Assembly: GCA_016715765.1 (NCBI GenBank)
Contig: JADJZJ010000044.1
Span: 1 to 44,165, forward strand
DNA length: 44,165 bases
Direction: 5' to 3'
Origin: Opitutaceae bacterium
Lineage (GTDB): Bacteria > Verrucomicrobiota > Verrucomicrobiia > Opitutales > Opitutaceae
This document shows, piece by piece, positions 24,500 to 32,292 of the stretch. The stretch's first letter is position 1, and each line of letters opens with the position of its first letter. Made by a program: the position numbers and the translations under genes. The notes beneath the pieces are model-generated. The model made no database searches. It was given only the letters and a program-made list of their open reading frames with translations, and was not told the origin of the DNA.

Positions 24500-25978
24500 T
24501 CAGGCGTAGTCGCGGCGCAGGTTGCTCGGCAGGATGCCGAGTTCCTCGCGGTACTTGGCGACGGTGCGGCGGGCGATGGTGATGCCCTTTTCCTGCAGCT
24601 TGGCGACCAGATCCTGGTCGCTCAGCGGATGGGCGCGGTGCTCCACCGTGATCAGGTCGGCGATCATTTCCTTCACGCTGGTGTTGGAAACGGCGTCGCC
24701 GCTGTCGGCCTGATACCCGGTGGTGAAGAAGTATTTGAACTCAAAGACCCCGTGCGGCGTCTTGATGAACTTGTTGGCGATGGCGCGGCTCACGGTGGTC
24801 TCGTGCACCCCGACCACGCTGGCAATCTGGGTCATGGTCAGCGGCTTGAGGTGCGAGACCCCGTGCTCGAAGAACTCGCCCTGGGCCTTGAGGATCTCGC
24901 GCGTGATGCGCTCGATCGTGCGCTGGCGCTGCTCGATGGAATCGATGAGGAACTTGCCCGACCGGATCCGTTCCCGCAGGTAGTCGCGTTCGGCCTTCGA
25001 CAGCGTGCCCTTCGCGATCATGTCGCGGTAGGTGCTGGAGATGCGGAGCCGCGGAATGTAGTCGCTGTTCAGCGTGATTTTCCAGCCGTCGCCGTCCTTT
25101 TCGACGGTCACATCCGGTTCCACCACGCGGTTGGTGTCATCGGCGAAGCGGCGGCCGGGGGCGGGGTCCAGCTTGCCGATTTCCTCGACGGCCAGCTGGA
25201 TGTCGTCCGGGTTCGCCCCGAGGCGCCGGGCCAGTTCCGGGATGCGGCGCCGGGCCAGCAGTTCAAAGTGGTCGCGCACGATCCGCGCCGCCAGCGAGGA
25301 GCCCCGGCCCTTGCCGGTCAATTGGGTCAGGAGACAATCCGGGAGCGTCAGGCTGCCGATGCCGGCGGGGTCAAAGGCCTTCAGGATCTCGTGGGCCTCC
25401 TGCATGGCCTTGAGGGGCAACTGGGCCTGCAGGGCGGCGTCGGCCAGCGGCTGGGTCAGGAACCCGCGGTCATCGAGGCTGCCGATCAGGTGCTTGATGG
25501 CGTCGCGTACGGGCGGGGTCAGGTCGGCCATGTCGGCCTGCTGCATCAGGTGTTCCTGCAGGGAAGGGGCGCTGGCCAGCGAATCGAAGAAGTGCTGGCG
25601 CTTTTCGGCGGCCTCGGCGGATTGGGGCTGGTTGCCGCCGGCGTTCGCCATGAAGTCGCGCCAGTCGTCGTCCATCTTGCCCAGGATCTCGAATTCCTTG
25701 GAGAAATCCATGGTCTCGCGCTCGCCCTCCGGATTCTGGGGTTCCTCGTTGCCCTCATTGCCGTCATCCGAATCCTGCGCCTCGGGCTTCTCCTGCGTGC
25801 TGGATTCCATGGGCAGCTCCTCGAGCGTGGGATTGCTCTGGAGTTCCTCCTGAATCACCGAACGGAGATCGAGGGCGGCGACCTGCAGGATTTTCAGGGA
25901 ATGCCGCAGCTGGGGCGCGAGGACGAGGGATTGCGTCTGGCGCTGGCGGAGTTCGTGACTAAATCCGGGCCCGCTCAT
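24500..25978 (-). CDS. rpoN: RNA polymerase sigma-54 factor
   Basis: A 492-residue sigma-54. Region I is Gln/Leu-rich (QTQSLVLAPQLRHSLKILQ and the following helix) and contacts activators. Region II is strongly acidic (about residues 60-95). Region III includes the core-binding part and the helix-turn-helix around LTMTQIASVVGVHETTVSRA. The C-terminal RpoN box ARRTVAKYREELGI recognises the -24 element. It recognises GG-N10-GC promoters and needs AAA+ activators. The kinase gene upstream ends 24 bases before the rpoN start on the same strand, so the two are probably co-transcribed. No Shine-Dalgarno site is seen. Confidence 0.97.
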   Translation of the reverse strand: MSGPGFSHELRQRQTQSLVLAPQLRHSLKILQVAALDLRSVIQEELQSNPTLEELPMESSTQEKPEAQDSDDGNEGNEEPQNPEGERETMDFSKEFEILGKMDDDWRDFMANAGGNQPQSAEAAEKRQHFFDSLASAPSLQEHLMQQADMADLTPPVRDAIKHLIGSLDDRGFLTQPLADAALQAQLPLKAMQEAHEILKAFDPAGIGSLTLPDCLLTQLTGKGRGSSLAARIVRDHFELLARRRIPELARRLGANPDDIQLAVEEIGKLDPAPGRRFADDTNRVVEPDVTVEKDGDGWKITLNSDYIPRLRISSTYRDMIAKGTLSKAERDYLRERIRSGKFLIDSIEQRQRTIERITREILKAQGEFFEHGVSHLKPLTMTQIASVVGVHETTVSRAIANKFIKTPHGVFEFKYFFTTGYQADSGDAVSNTSVKEMIADLITVEHRAHPLSDQDLVAKLQEKGITIARRTVAKYREELGILPSNLRRDYA

Positions 25979-26002
25979 GAACTGAAAAAGTGAGAAAGCG
26001 GT

Positions 26003-26992
26003 TCATTTGGGCGTGCTCGCGGTGCCGTTGCGGAAGGGGTTGGAGGAGGGCGTGGGATCACGGACATCGAACAGATCCCTGATGTAGGTGCCGAGCTTCT
26101 CGTTGGTGGGACCGTAGCGGTCGCTGTAAAGATAGAGTTCGAGATCGGTCATCATCTCCGCCGCGCACTGGTAGCGCTTTTCGCGGTCGCGCGTCAGGGC
26201 CTTCTGGATGATGGCCTCGAGCTTGGGGTCGATGTCCGCGCGGAGGGTGGAGAAGCGCGGGATGGGGAGACTGAGGATGTTGCGGCGCGATTCCGCGCGG
26301 TCCATTGCCCGGAAGATGTTCCGCCCCAGCAGCAGTTCGGTCAGGACGATGCCGAGGGGGAAGAGGTCGGCCCGCGCATCGGTCACGGCGTAGCTCGCCT
26401 GTTCCGGGGACAGGTATTCGTCCTTGCCGGCGATGACCTTGCCTTCCTCGTTGTACATCAGGTCCAGGGCCTTCGCGATGCCGAAGTCGGTGAGCTTCAC
26501 GTCGCCCTCATAGGCCATCATCACGTTCTTCGGCCCGATGTCGCGATGGACGATGTTGAGGTGGCGGCCCTCGCGGTCGCATTTGTCGTGGGCGTAGGTC
26601 AGGCCGCGGGCGATGCGGGAGATGATGAACGCGGCCAGGTCGATCGGGATCGTCTTGTTGGTGGCGCGATGCTTGTCGAGGAACTGCTCCAGGTTCACGC
26701 CGCGCACGAACTCCATCACCATGAAATACTGGCCGCCAATCTGCCCGAGATGGTAGGTCTGGACGATGTTGGTGTGGATCAGGTCGGCGACGAGGCGGGC
26801 TTCGCCGATGAAATTCTTTTGGAATTCCGTGATGGCCGAGTACTCCTCGCGAATGAGTTTGATGGCGACCACCTTGCGAAAATTGCCCGCGCCCAGCTGC
26901 ATGGCTTCATACACCAGGCCCATGCCTCCGTCCGCGATCTTCCGGACCATTTCGTAGTTAATCTCGGTGAAAATCTGTTTGATGTTCGCCAC
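26003..26992 (-). CDS. eukaryotic-type Ser/Thr protein kinase
   Basis: A soluble Hanks-type kinase of 329 residues if it starts at GTG 26992 (MANIKQIF). An ATG at 27079 would add 29 unlikely residues and crowd the divergent gene. Motifs: glycine loop ADGGMGLVYEA, Lys in VVAIKLI, catalytic loop HRDIGPKNVM, DFGIAK, and SPEQA with a following Asp-Arg-Ala-Asp-Leu. In the catalytic loop the usual Lys of HRDxKPxN is a Gly, with a Lys two places on. All other core residues are present, so it is probably active. There is no membrane segment, PASTA or other sensor domain. The gene ends 24 bases before rpoN. Confidence 0.9.
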   Translation of the reverse strand: MANIKQIFTEINYEMVRKIADGGMGLVYEAMQLGAGNFRKVVAIKLIREEYSAITEFQKNFIGEARLVADLIHTNIVQTYHLGQIGGQYFMVMEFVRGVNLEQFLDKHRATNKTIPIDLAAFIISRIARGLTYAHDKCDREGRHLNIVHRDIGPKNVMMAYEGDVKLTDFGIAKALDLMYNEEGKVIAGKDEYLSPEQASYAVTDARADLFPLGIVLTELLLGRNIFRAMDRAESRRNILSLPIPRFSTLRADIDPKLEAIIQKALTRDREKRYQCAAEMMTDLELYLYSDRYGPTNEKLGTYIRDLFDVRDPTPSSNPFRNGTASTPK

Positions 26993-27114
26993 GGGAGCCC
27001 AGCAAAGGGTGCGCTGCAGGTACTGGCAAGTAATGAAATGACGGACGGCCCGTTTCCTGCTGTAAATTTCCCGTGTCATTTGACAGGGCCGGCGGCGTCC
27101 CTAGGGTCCGGGCG

Positions 27115-27432
27115 ATGATCACCCTGACAAACCGTGCGGCCGACCGAGTGCGAGCGATGCTGGCCGATGCCGGCACCCCCGACCGGCACCTGCGCGTCCT
27201 GGTCGAATCGGGCGGATGCTCGGGCTTTCAATACGGGATGTCCTTCGATGAGCCGAAGCCGGACGACGCGCTGTTCGTCAGCGAAGGCATCAGGATCCTG
27301 CTCGATCCCTCGAGCCTGGCGTATTTGAACGGCAGCCGGGTGGATTTTGACGACGGACTGCAGGGCAAGGGTTTTGAGATTCAAAATCCCAATGCCCAGA
27401 GCACCTGCGGCTGCGGCAAGTCGTTCAGCTGA
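27115..27432 (+). CDS. A-type iron-sulfur carrier protein (ErpA/IscA/HesB family)
   Basis: A 105-residue A-type carrier that delivers Fe-S clusters to apo-enzymes. The start at 27115 (MITLTNRAADRVRAML) fits the family; an upstream in-frame ATG at 27073 is an extension. The three cluster cysteines are C35 (SGGCSGFQYGM) and C98 and C100 (STCGCGKSF). Such carriers would serve Fe-S proteins such as ActB. ErpA is the closest guess, but IscA or SufA cannot be excluded from sequence alone. Confidence 0.9.
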   Translation: MITLTNRAADRVRAMLADAGTPDRHLRVLVESGGCSGFQYGMSFDEPKPDDALFVSEGIRILLDPSSLAYLNGSRVDFDDGLQGKGFEIQNPNAQSTCGCGKSFS

Positions 27433-27456
27433 TCCGGCCGACGCCGGATGCCGGCC

Positions 27457-28158
27457 TCACTTCACGGCGGTGTGCAAGGCCACCACGCCGAAGGTCCAGC
27501 CGGCGGACTCCACGCGGCTGAATCCTGCGGCCAGAAACTCGGCGCACAGCGCGGTGCGATCGGGGAAGGCCTCAATGGTTTCGTTGAGGTAAATGTAGGC
27601 GGCGCGATCACCGGTGACCAGGCCGGCCAGCCAGGGCAACCCATGGCGCAGATAGAACAGGTAGATGGGACGGAACCAACTTTGGGGCCGGGAGAACTCC
27701 AAAACAAAAACCCGGCCGTTTTTTCTGAGCACCCGGTGCATTTCGGAAAGGGAGCGATGCCGGTCGCCCATATTGCGCAACCCGAAGGCGATGGTGACCG
27801 CATCGAACGCATCGTCGGGCAGGGGCAGGGCGAGTCCGTCGCCTTGCTGGAATCGGATGTTGCCGTATCTTTTCCGAACATCCGCCGCCTGCTTTTTCAC
27901 GGCCTCGTCCAGCATCGGCTGGCAGAAGTCCATGCCCACTATCTGATTGGCAGAAGCCACGTTGCGAGAGATTGAGAAGGCGACATCCCCGCTCCCGGTC
28001 GCCAGGTCGAGGATATCGGTCGGCTGCCCCCGCGCCACCCGTCGCACCATGCGCCAACGCCACCAGACATCCATCCCGCCACTGAGCAGGCGGTTGGCAA
28101 TATCGTAGCGGCGGGCGATCCGCGCGAACATGGAATTAACAGCTTTGGGCTCGGGCAT
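27457..28158 (-). CDS. menG: demethylmenaquinone methyltransferase
   Basis: A SAM-dependent C-methyltransferase of the UbiE/MenG family (233 residues) that makes menaquinone (or ubiquinone) from its demethyl precursor. Motifs: MFARIARRYDIANRLLSGGMDVWWR at the N-terminus (quoted as the opening MFARIARRYD and then LLSGGMD), SAM motif DLATGSGDVAFSI, and AFGLRNMGDR in the middle. Menaquinone is the expected quinone, because ACIII bacteria of this type generally use it, so I use menG. The same family is also named ubiE. The gene is convergent with the A-type carrier gene. Confidence 0.92.
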   Translation of the reverse strand: MPEPKAVNSMFARIARRYDIANRLLSGGMDVWWRWRMVRRVARGQPTDILDLATGSGDVAFSISRNVASANQIVGMDFCQPMLDEAVKKQAADVRKRYGNIRFQQGDGLALPLPDDAFDAVTIAFGLRNMGDRHRSLSEMHRVLRKNGRVFVLEFSRPQSWFRPIYLFYLRHGLPWLAGLVTGDRAAYIYLNETIEAFPDRTALCAEFLAAGFSRVESAGWTFGVVALHTAVK

Positions 28159-28214
28159 TTGAGATGACTATCAGGATGTTTACTCTTTATTCTGTGACAA
28201 AACAGTCATATTTA

Positions 28215-28244
28215 TTGACGCAATCGCAGAACTGAAAATACTTT
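28215..28244 (+). promoter_or_regulatory. sigma-70 type promoter of the HU/IHF gene
   Basis: TTGACG at 28215-28220 and TACTTT at 28239-28244, 18 bases apart, lie in an AT-rich gap upstream of the HU/IHF gene. The -35 matches the consensus at five of six positions; the -10 is weaker. A clear Shine-Dalgarno site AAGGAA (28275-28280) lies just before the ATG, which is unusual in this window, where most genes have none. Confidence 0.6.
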
Positions 28245-28284
28245 AACCAATCCTCCCCCCATTCTTTAGCGAGAAAGGAATCCT

Positions 28285-28632
28285 ATGTCCAATAACCTGA
28301 CGAAGAGAGAAATCGTCCTGGAAATCTACAACAAAACCGGCTTTCCCCAGAAGCAGGTCGTAGATACTGTCCAAATGACCCTCGACATTATACAGAAAGC
28401 GTTGGCAGACGGACGCAATGTTGAGCTCCGCAATTTCGGTGTTCTTGAGGTGCAAGTCCGCAAGTCACGCATCGGCCGCAATCCCAACAAACCCGAGGCG
28501 GAGGTTGTGATCCCGCAACGTGCCGTCGTTAAGTTCAAGTCCGGCAAGATTCTCAAGCAGCAGCTTAAGAAAATCGACCTGGCCAAACTGCAAGCCCAGC
28601 CCCCGGCACCCCCGGCGGCTCCGGCCCCCTGA
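28285..28632 (+). CDS. HU/IHF-family DNA-binding protein with Pro/Ala tail
   Basis: A 115-residue nucleoid protein. Residues 1-95 form the HU/IHF fold, with the N-terminal helices (LTKREIVLEIYNKTG), a DNA-arm with RIGRNPNKP in which the Pro would intercalate, and FKSGKILKQQL at the end. A C-terminal tail, rich in Lys then Pro/Ala (about residues 96-115), is not part of classical HU or IHF. It has its own promoter, a strong ribosome binding site and a terminator, as expected for an abundant protein. HU and IHF cannot be separated with confidence. Confidence 0.92.
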   Translation: MSNNLTKREIVLEIYNKTGFPQKQVVDTVQMTLDIIQKALADGRNVELRNFGVLEVQVRKSRIGRNPNKPEAEVVIPQRAVVKFKSGKILKQQLKKIDLAKLQAQPPAPPAAPAP

Positions 28633-28661
28633 ACAGTTCTTCAGGCTGATCGGGTACATTC

Positions 28662-28686
28662 AGGCCGGGTATTTCCCGGCCTTTTT
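28662..28686 (+). terminator. rho-independent terminator of the HU/IHF gene
   Basis: An 8-bp stem, AGGCCGGG with CCCGGCCT, a 5-base loop and a five-T tract, 29 bases after the stop codon. Confidence 0.88.
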
Positions 28687-28741
28687 GCTGCGCAAAATTT
28701 AAGTCGCCCCGCGCCGGGCCGCGCCGCAATTTTCCGGTCTC

Positions 28742-30052
28742 ATGGCCACGTTTCAGACCCTGCCCGGCTTCCGCGAATTCTATCCCGAAGATCTCGCGCG
28801 CCGCAATCATGTGTTCCGCCTCTGGCGCCAGACCGCGGTGGCCTATGGCTTCGCCGAATACGATGCCCCGGTCCTGGAACCCCTGGATCTCTACAAGGCC
28901 AAGTCAGGCGAGGAGATTGAGGCGCAGCTGTTCAGTTTCACCGACAAGGGCGGGCGCGAAGTCGCACTGCGCCCCGAGATGACCCCGACGGTCTGCCGGT
29001 TGGTCGGAGCCAGGGCCAACGCGCTGAAGCGTCCCATCAAATGGTTCAGCATCGCTGAATTTTACCGCTACGAGCGCATGCAGAAGGGACGCGGGCGGTG
29101 CTTCAACCAGTTCAATGCGGATATCTTCGGCGAACCGGGACCGGAGGCGGAGATCGAACTGGTCGCCCTGCTGATCCAGTGCCTCTGCGCCTTTGGCCTG
29201 AACGAGCAGGATTTCTATGTCCGCTTGAGCGACCGCAACCTCTGGTTTTATTACTTGGAGGCGCTCGGGCTCGACGAGCCGCGCATCCGGGGCGTGCTGG
29301 GCGCGGTGGACCGCTACGAGAAATACGGCGACGATGCCTTCAAGGGTTACACCGAGCAATTCGGGGCGCTCGACGCCGTCCTGAAGGACAGGATTCTCGC
29401 CTTCCTGCAGATCAAGTCGCTGGAGGCGCTGGAGCACACGCTGGCGTCCCTCGGGGATAAACTGACGGCGCGACTGGCCGACTGGCGCAAGCTGCTGGGC
29501 GGACTGGAGGCGATGGGATTCGCCCCCTATGTCACGGTGGACCTCGGCGTGGTCCGCGGACTGGCCTATTACACGGGATTTGTCTTCGAGGCCTTCGATC
29601 GCAAGGGCGAATTGCGCGCGCTGGCGGGCGGGGGCCGTTACGACGATCTCGTGCAGAAGCTCGGCGGGCCGGCGCTGCCGGCGGTCGGTTTTGCCATCGG
29701 CGACATGACCTTTGCCCTGCTGCTGGAGCAGCGCGGCCTGATGCCGACGCTGGTCACGGCGCCCGATGTGTATTGCGTCATCGGCGGACCGGCGGAGCGG
29801 CTGGCGGCGTTTGCGGATATCCAGGCGCTGCGCGCGATGGGTTTCCGCGTCGACTATCCGCTCAAGGATTCCGCCTTCGGCAAACAGTTCAAGGCGGCGG
29901 CGGAGTCCGGGGCGAAACTGGCCCTCATCTACGGCACCGACGAACTCGCCAAGGGCATCGTGAAGATCCGCGACCTGAAAGACCGCACGGAGCACGAGGT
30001 AAGACCGGGCGATGTGTGCTCGGTGGTGCGGGACTTTATTTCCGCAGGCTGA
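28742..30052 (+). CDS. hisS: histidyl-tRNA synthetase
   Basis: A class II aminoacyl-tRNA synthetase of 436 residues that charges tRNA-His. Motif 1 is near residues 35-65. Motif 2 is FYRYERMQKGRGRCFNQFN. The two HisRS-specific boxes are recognisable: LGVVRGLAYYTGFVFE and ALAGGGRYDDLV. The C-terminal anticodon-binding domain spans about 340-436. Typical residues in HisRS motif 2 (RYERPQKGRxREF) are slightly altered here. It starts 55 bases after the HU/IHF terminator. Confidence 0.95.
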   Translation: MATFQTLPGFREFYPEDLARRNHVFRLWRQTAVAYGFAEYDAPVLEPLDLYKAKSGEEIEAQLFSFTDKGGREVALRPEMTPTVCRLVGARANALKRPIKWFSIAEFYRYERMQKGRGRCFNQFNADIFGEPGPEAEIELVALLIQCLCAFGLNEQDFYVRLSDRNLWFYYLEALGLDEPRIRGVLGAVDRYEKYGDDAFKGYTEQFGALDAVLKDRILAFLQIKSLEALEHTLASLGDKLTARLADWRKLLGGLEAMGFAPYVTVDLGVVRGLAYYTGFVFEAFDRKGELRALAGGGRYDDLVQKLGGPALPAVGFAIGDMTFALLLEQRGLMPTLVTAPDVYCVIGGPAERLAAFADIQALRAMGFRVDYPLKDSAFGKQFKAAAESGAKLALIYGTDELAKGIVKIRDLKDRTEHEVRPGDVCSVVRDFISAG

Positions 30053-30124
30053 TGCGGTAATTGCGGGGCGGACCGCCGCGGCTCTCCTGGCATAAACCAA
30101 TTGCCTTTAGCATTTCATTCTCGG

Positions 30125-30197
30125 GTAGCTGCGAGCGTGAGCGAGTGGAGTTCTGGTGTGCGCAGCGTGTGATCCACTCGCTCACGCTCGTAGCTAC
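30125..30197. repeat. GTAG...CTAC inverted repeat (REP/BIME-like) element 3
   Basis: A 73-bp element with arms of about 25 bases in inverted orientation and one mismatch. The arm reads GTAGCTRCGAGCGTGAGCG and continues AGTGGA, then a 23-base spacer. Unlike the other three elements, the single arm is not itself a clear hairpin. The full element forms one long stem-loop. It lies between convergent hisS and cdd. Confidence 0.65.
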
Positions 30198-30234
30198 ACT
30201 TGATGCAAAAAATCGGAAATTTTAGCCCGTTGGT

Positions 30235-30654
30235 TCAGGCTTTCTTCCGTCCCAGATTTTTTGGCCCGAATGCGGCGGGGAGCAACCGGTCCAGGGTCGT
30301 CTGGATGCGGTCGGCGCTGTCGCAGACACTGATCACCAGCGCCTCCGGCCCGAATTCGTTGATGACCTGCCGGCAGGCCCCGCACGGGGTCGTGGCGGTT
30401 TTGGTCGGCGTATAAACGGCGACGGCGCGCACCTGCCGCTCACCGGCCGCCGCGGCGGTGAAAATCGCGGTGCGCTCGGCGCAATTGCAGAGGCCGTAGC
30501 TGGCGTTTTCCACATTGGTGCCGGTGTAGACTTTGCCCGAACCGGCGAGGATCGCGGCGCCGACGCGAAATTCGGAATAGGGCGAGTAGGAAGCCTGCGC
30601 CGCCTTGCGCGCGGCTTTTTCCAAACGGCGGATGAGGGCGGCGGTGGGTTTCAT
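30235..30654 (-). CDS. cdd: cytidine deaminase
   Basis: A 139-residue homotetramer-type enzyme that deaminates cytidine and deoxycytidine to (deoxy)uridine in pyrimidine salvage. The zinc and catalytic motif is CNCAERTAIF (Cys-Ala-Glu), with the second zinc motif PCGACRQVINEF. The substrate-binding NVENASYG segment precedes the first. Length and motifs are standard. It lies three bases after kbl on the same strand, so it is probably the last gene of the tdh-kbl-cdd transcript. Confidence 0.95.
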   Translation of the reverse strand: MKPTAALIRRLEKAARKAAQASYSPYSEFRVGAAILAGSGKVYTGTNVENASYGLCNCAERTAIFTAAAAGERQVRAVAVYTPTKTATTPCGACRQVINEFGPEALVISVCDSADRIQTTLDRLLPAAFGPKNLGRKKA

Positions 30655-30657
30655 GGA

Positions 30658-31848
30658 TTAAAGTCCCAATTCGGCTTTGACCTCCGCGAACGCCTTGATG
30701 GCGAAGTCGAGGTCCTCACGGCTGTGCGCGGCGCTGACCTGCGTGCGGATGCGGGCCATCCCCTGGGGCACGACGGGATAAAAGAAGCCGATGACGTAGA
30801 CGCCCTTCTCCAGCATCCGGGCGGCGAACTTCTGGGACAGGGCGGCATCTCCCAGCATGACGGGCACGATGGGATGACTCCCCGGGCGGAGGTTGAGGCC
30901 GGCGCGGGTGAGACCCTCGCGGAAGTATTTGGTGCTGGCCTCGAGCTTGTCGCGCAGGGCGGTTGAGCGTGAAATGATTTCGAGTGTCGTGAGCGACGCG
31001 GCGGCGATGACCGGGGCCAGGGTGTTGGAAAACAGGTAGGGCCGAGAACGCTGGCGCAGCAGGGCGACGATGTCGCTGCGTCCGCTGATGTAGCCGCCGC
31101 TGGCGCCGCCGAGGGCCTTGCCGAGGGTGCCGGTGAGGATGTCGACTCGCTCCATGACGCCGCAATGTTCATGGGTGCCGCGGCCGGTTTTACCCATGAA
31201 GCCGACGGCGTGGCTGTCGTCCACCATGACCAGGGCGCCATATTTGTCGGCGAGGTCGCAGATGGCCGCGAGGTTGGCGATGAAACCGTCCATGGAGAAA
31301 ACCCCGTCGGTGGCGATCAGCTTGAAGCGTGCCTGCTTGGCGTCGGCTTCCCTGAGCTTCGCCTCGAGGTCGGCCATGTCGTTGTTCTTGTAACGGTACC
31401 GCTGGGCCTTGCAGAGGCGGATGCCGTCGATGATCGAGGCGTGGTTCAGTTCGTCGCTGATGACCGCGTCCTCGGCGCCGAGCAGGGTTTCGAAGACGCC
31501 GCCGTTGGCGTCGAAACACGAGCCGTAGAGAATGGTGTCATCGGTGCCCAGGAACGCGCTGAGTCCGGCTTCGAGGTCCTTGTGGATCTGTTGCGTGCCG
31601 CAGATGAAGCGCACCGAGGCGAGTCCGTAGCCCCAGCGGTCGAGCGTGGCATGGGCGGCCTGGATGATCTCGGGATTGTCGGCGAGGCCGAGATAGTTGT
31701 TGGCGCAGAAGTTCAACACCGGCCGGCCCCCGGCCACGTTGATGTGCGCGCTCTGCGGCGTGGTGATGACGCGCTCGCGCTTGAACAGTCCGGCGGACTC
31801 GATGTCAGTGAGGGTTTTCTGAAGATGGGCGAGGTAGGCGGGAGTCAT
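30658..31848 (-). CDS. kbl: glycine C-acetyltransferase (2-amino-3-ketobutyrate CoA ligase)
   Basis: Kbl splits 2-amino-3-oxobutyrate with CoA into glycine and acetyl-CoA, the second step of threonine degradation after Tdh. From the ATG at 31848 (MTPAYLAHLQKTL) it has 396 residues, the family length. The longer open frame upstream runs through the GxxExxY cassette and is not part of it. PLP motifs: NNYLGLADNPE, SCFDANGG, VDDSHAVGFMGKTGRGT, and the Schiff-base Lys in TGTLGKALGGASGGY. The partner gene tdh lies just upstream on the same strand, beyond the cassette. Confidence 0.95.
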   Translation of the reverse strand: MTPAYLAHLQKTLTDIESAGLFKRERVITTPQSAHINVAGGRPVLNFCANNYLGLADNPEIIQAAHATLDRWGYGLASVRFICGTQQIHKDLEAGLSAFLGTDDTILYGSCFDANGGVFETLLGAEDAVISDELNHASIIDGIRLCKAQRYRYKNNDMADLEAKLREADAKQARFKLIATDGVFSMDGFIANLAAICDLADKYGALVMVDDSHAVGFMGKTGRGTHEHCGVMERVDILTGTLGKALGGASGGYISGRSDIVALLRQRSRPYLFSNTLAPVIAAASLTTLEIISRSTALRDKLEASTKYFREGLTRAGLNLRPGSHPIVPVMLGDAALSQKFAARMLEKGVYVIGFFYPVVPQGMARIRTQVSAAHSREDLDFAIKAFAEVKAELGL

Positions 31849-31857
31849 GTGATTTTG

Positions 31858-31876
31858 GCCACAGATGGCACGGATG
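31858..31876 (+). repeat. left inverted repeat bounding the GxxExxY cassette
   Basis: GCCACAGATGGCACGGATG matches the inverse of 32268-32286 at 17 of 19 positions. The similarity continues outward, with one gap, into the AT-rich flanks (GATTTT and GATTTA). It forms part of the kbl leader, starting 10 bases upstream of the kbl start codon. Confidence 0.6.
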
Positions 31877-31892
31877 AGAACCGGATGGAGGG

Positions 31893-32270
31893 TTAGCGGA
31901 TGATGCGTTTCCAGTGCAGGCGTGCATCCTTGAAATTTAGCAGCAAGGCGAGGCGGAGGCCGGTGATGGCGAGATAGCCGATCATCTGGGCATAATGGGT
32001 ATCGGTGAAATCCGTGACGCACTTCGGATCCACGATGACTTTGTTATCGACTATAAGGTCGGGGATAAGCTGGTCGACGACAATGCCATCGTAGAGGACA
32101 TCGAATTGTTTCTGCTGTTCGATCCGGTGGCTGCGCTTCCGCAGTTCGATGACGAGTGAGTTTTCGTAGGCTTTTTCCTTCAGGCCGGGTTTGAGCGCAT
32201 TATGCACCGTCATTGCGGCACCGACGATGCTTTCGGTGAGGTCGCGATGAAGGTATTCATCTGGGCCCAT
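31893..32270 (-). CDS. GxxExxY protein
   Basis: A 125-residue protein of the GxxExxY family (PD-(D/E)XK-like fold by family assignment), which is scattered in many genomes with no proven role. The name motif is seen as GLKEKAY near residue 30. The nuclease-like core reads PDLIVDNKVIVDPKCV, where most relatives as I recall them have an E-x-K at the second acidic site; here it is Asp-Pro-Lys. The end ALLLNFKDARLHWKRII fits the family's FG/FK-x-x-x-L-x-x-KR ending. The gene lies inside an inverted-repeat-bounded cassette between tdh and kbl, and its start codon falls in the right repeat. Confidence 0.85.
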   Translation of the reverse strand: MGPDEYLHRDLTESIVGAAMTVHNALKPGLKEKAYENSLVIELRKRSHRIEQQKQFDVLYDGIVVDQLIPDLIVDNKVIVDPKCVTDFTDTHYAQMIGYLAITGLRLALLLNFKDARLHWKRIIR

Positions 32271-32286
32271 CTGTGCAATCTGTGGC
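32268..32286 (+). repeat. right inverted repeat bounding the GxxExxY cassette
   Basis: CATCTGTGCAATCTGTGGC is the inverted partner of 31858-31876 (17 of 19 matches). It lies seven bases before the end of the tdh gene, and its first three bases are the GxxExxY start codon read on the minus strand. Confidence 0.6.
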
Positions 32287-32292
32287 TAAATC

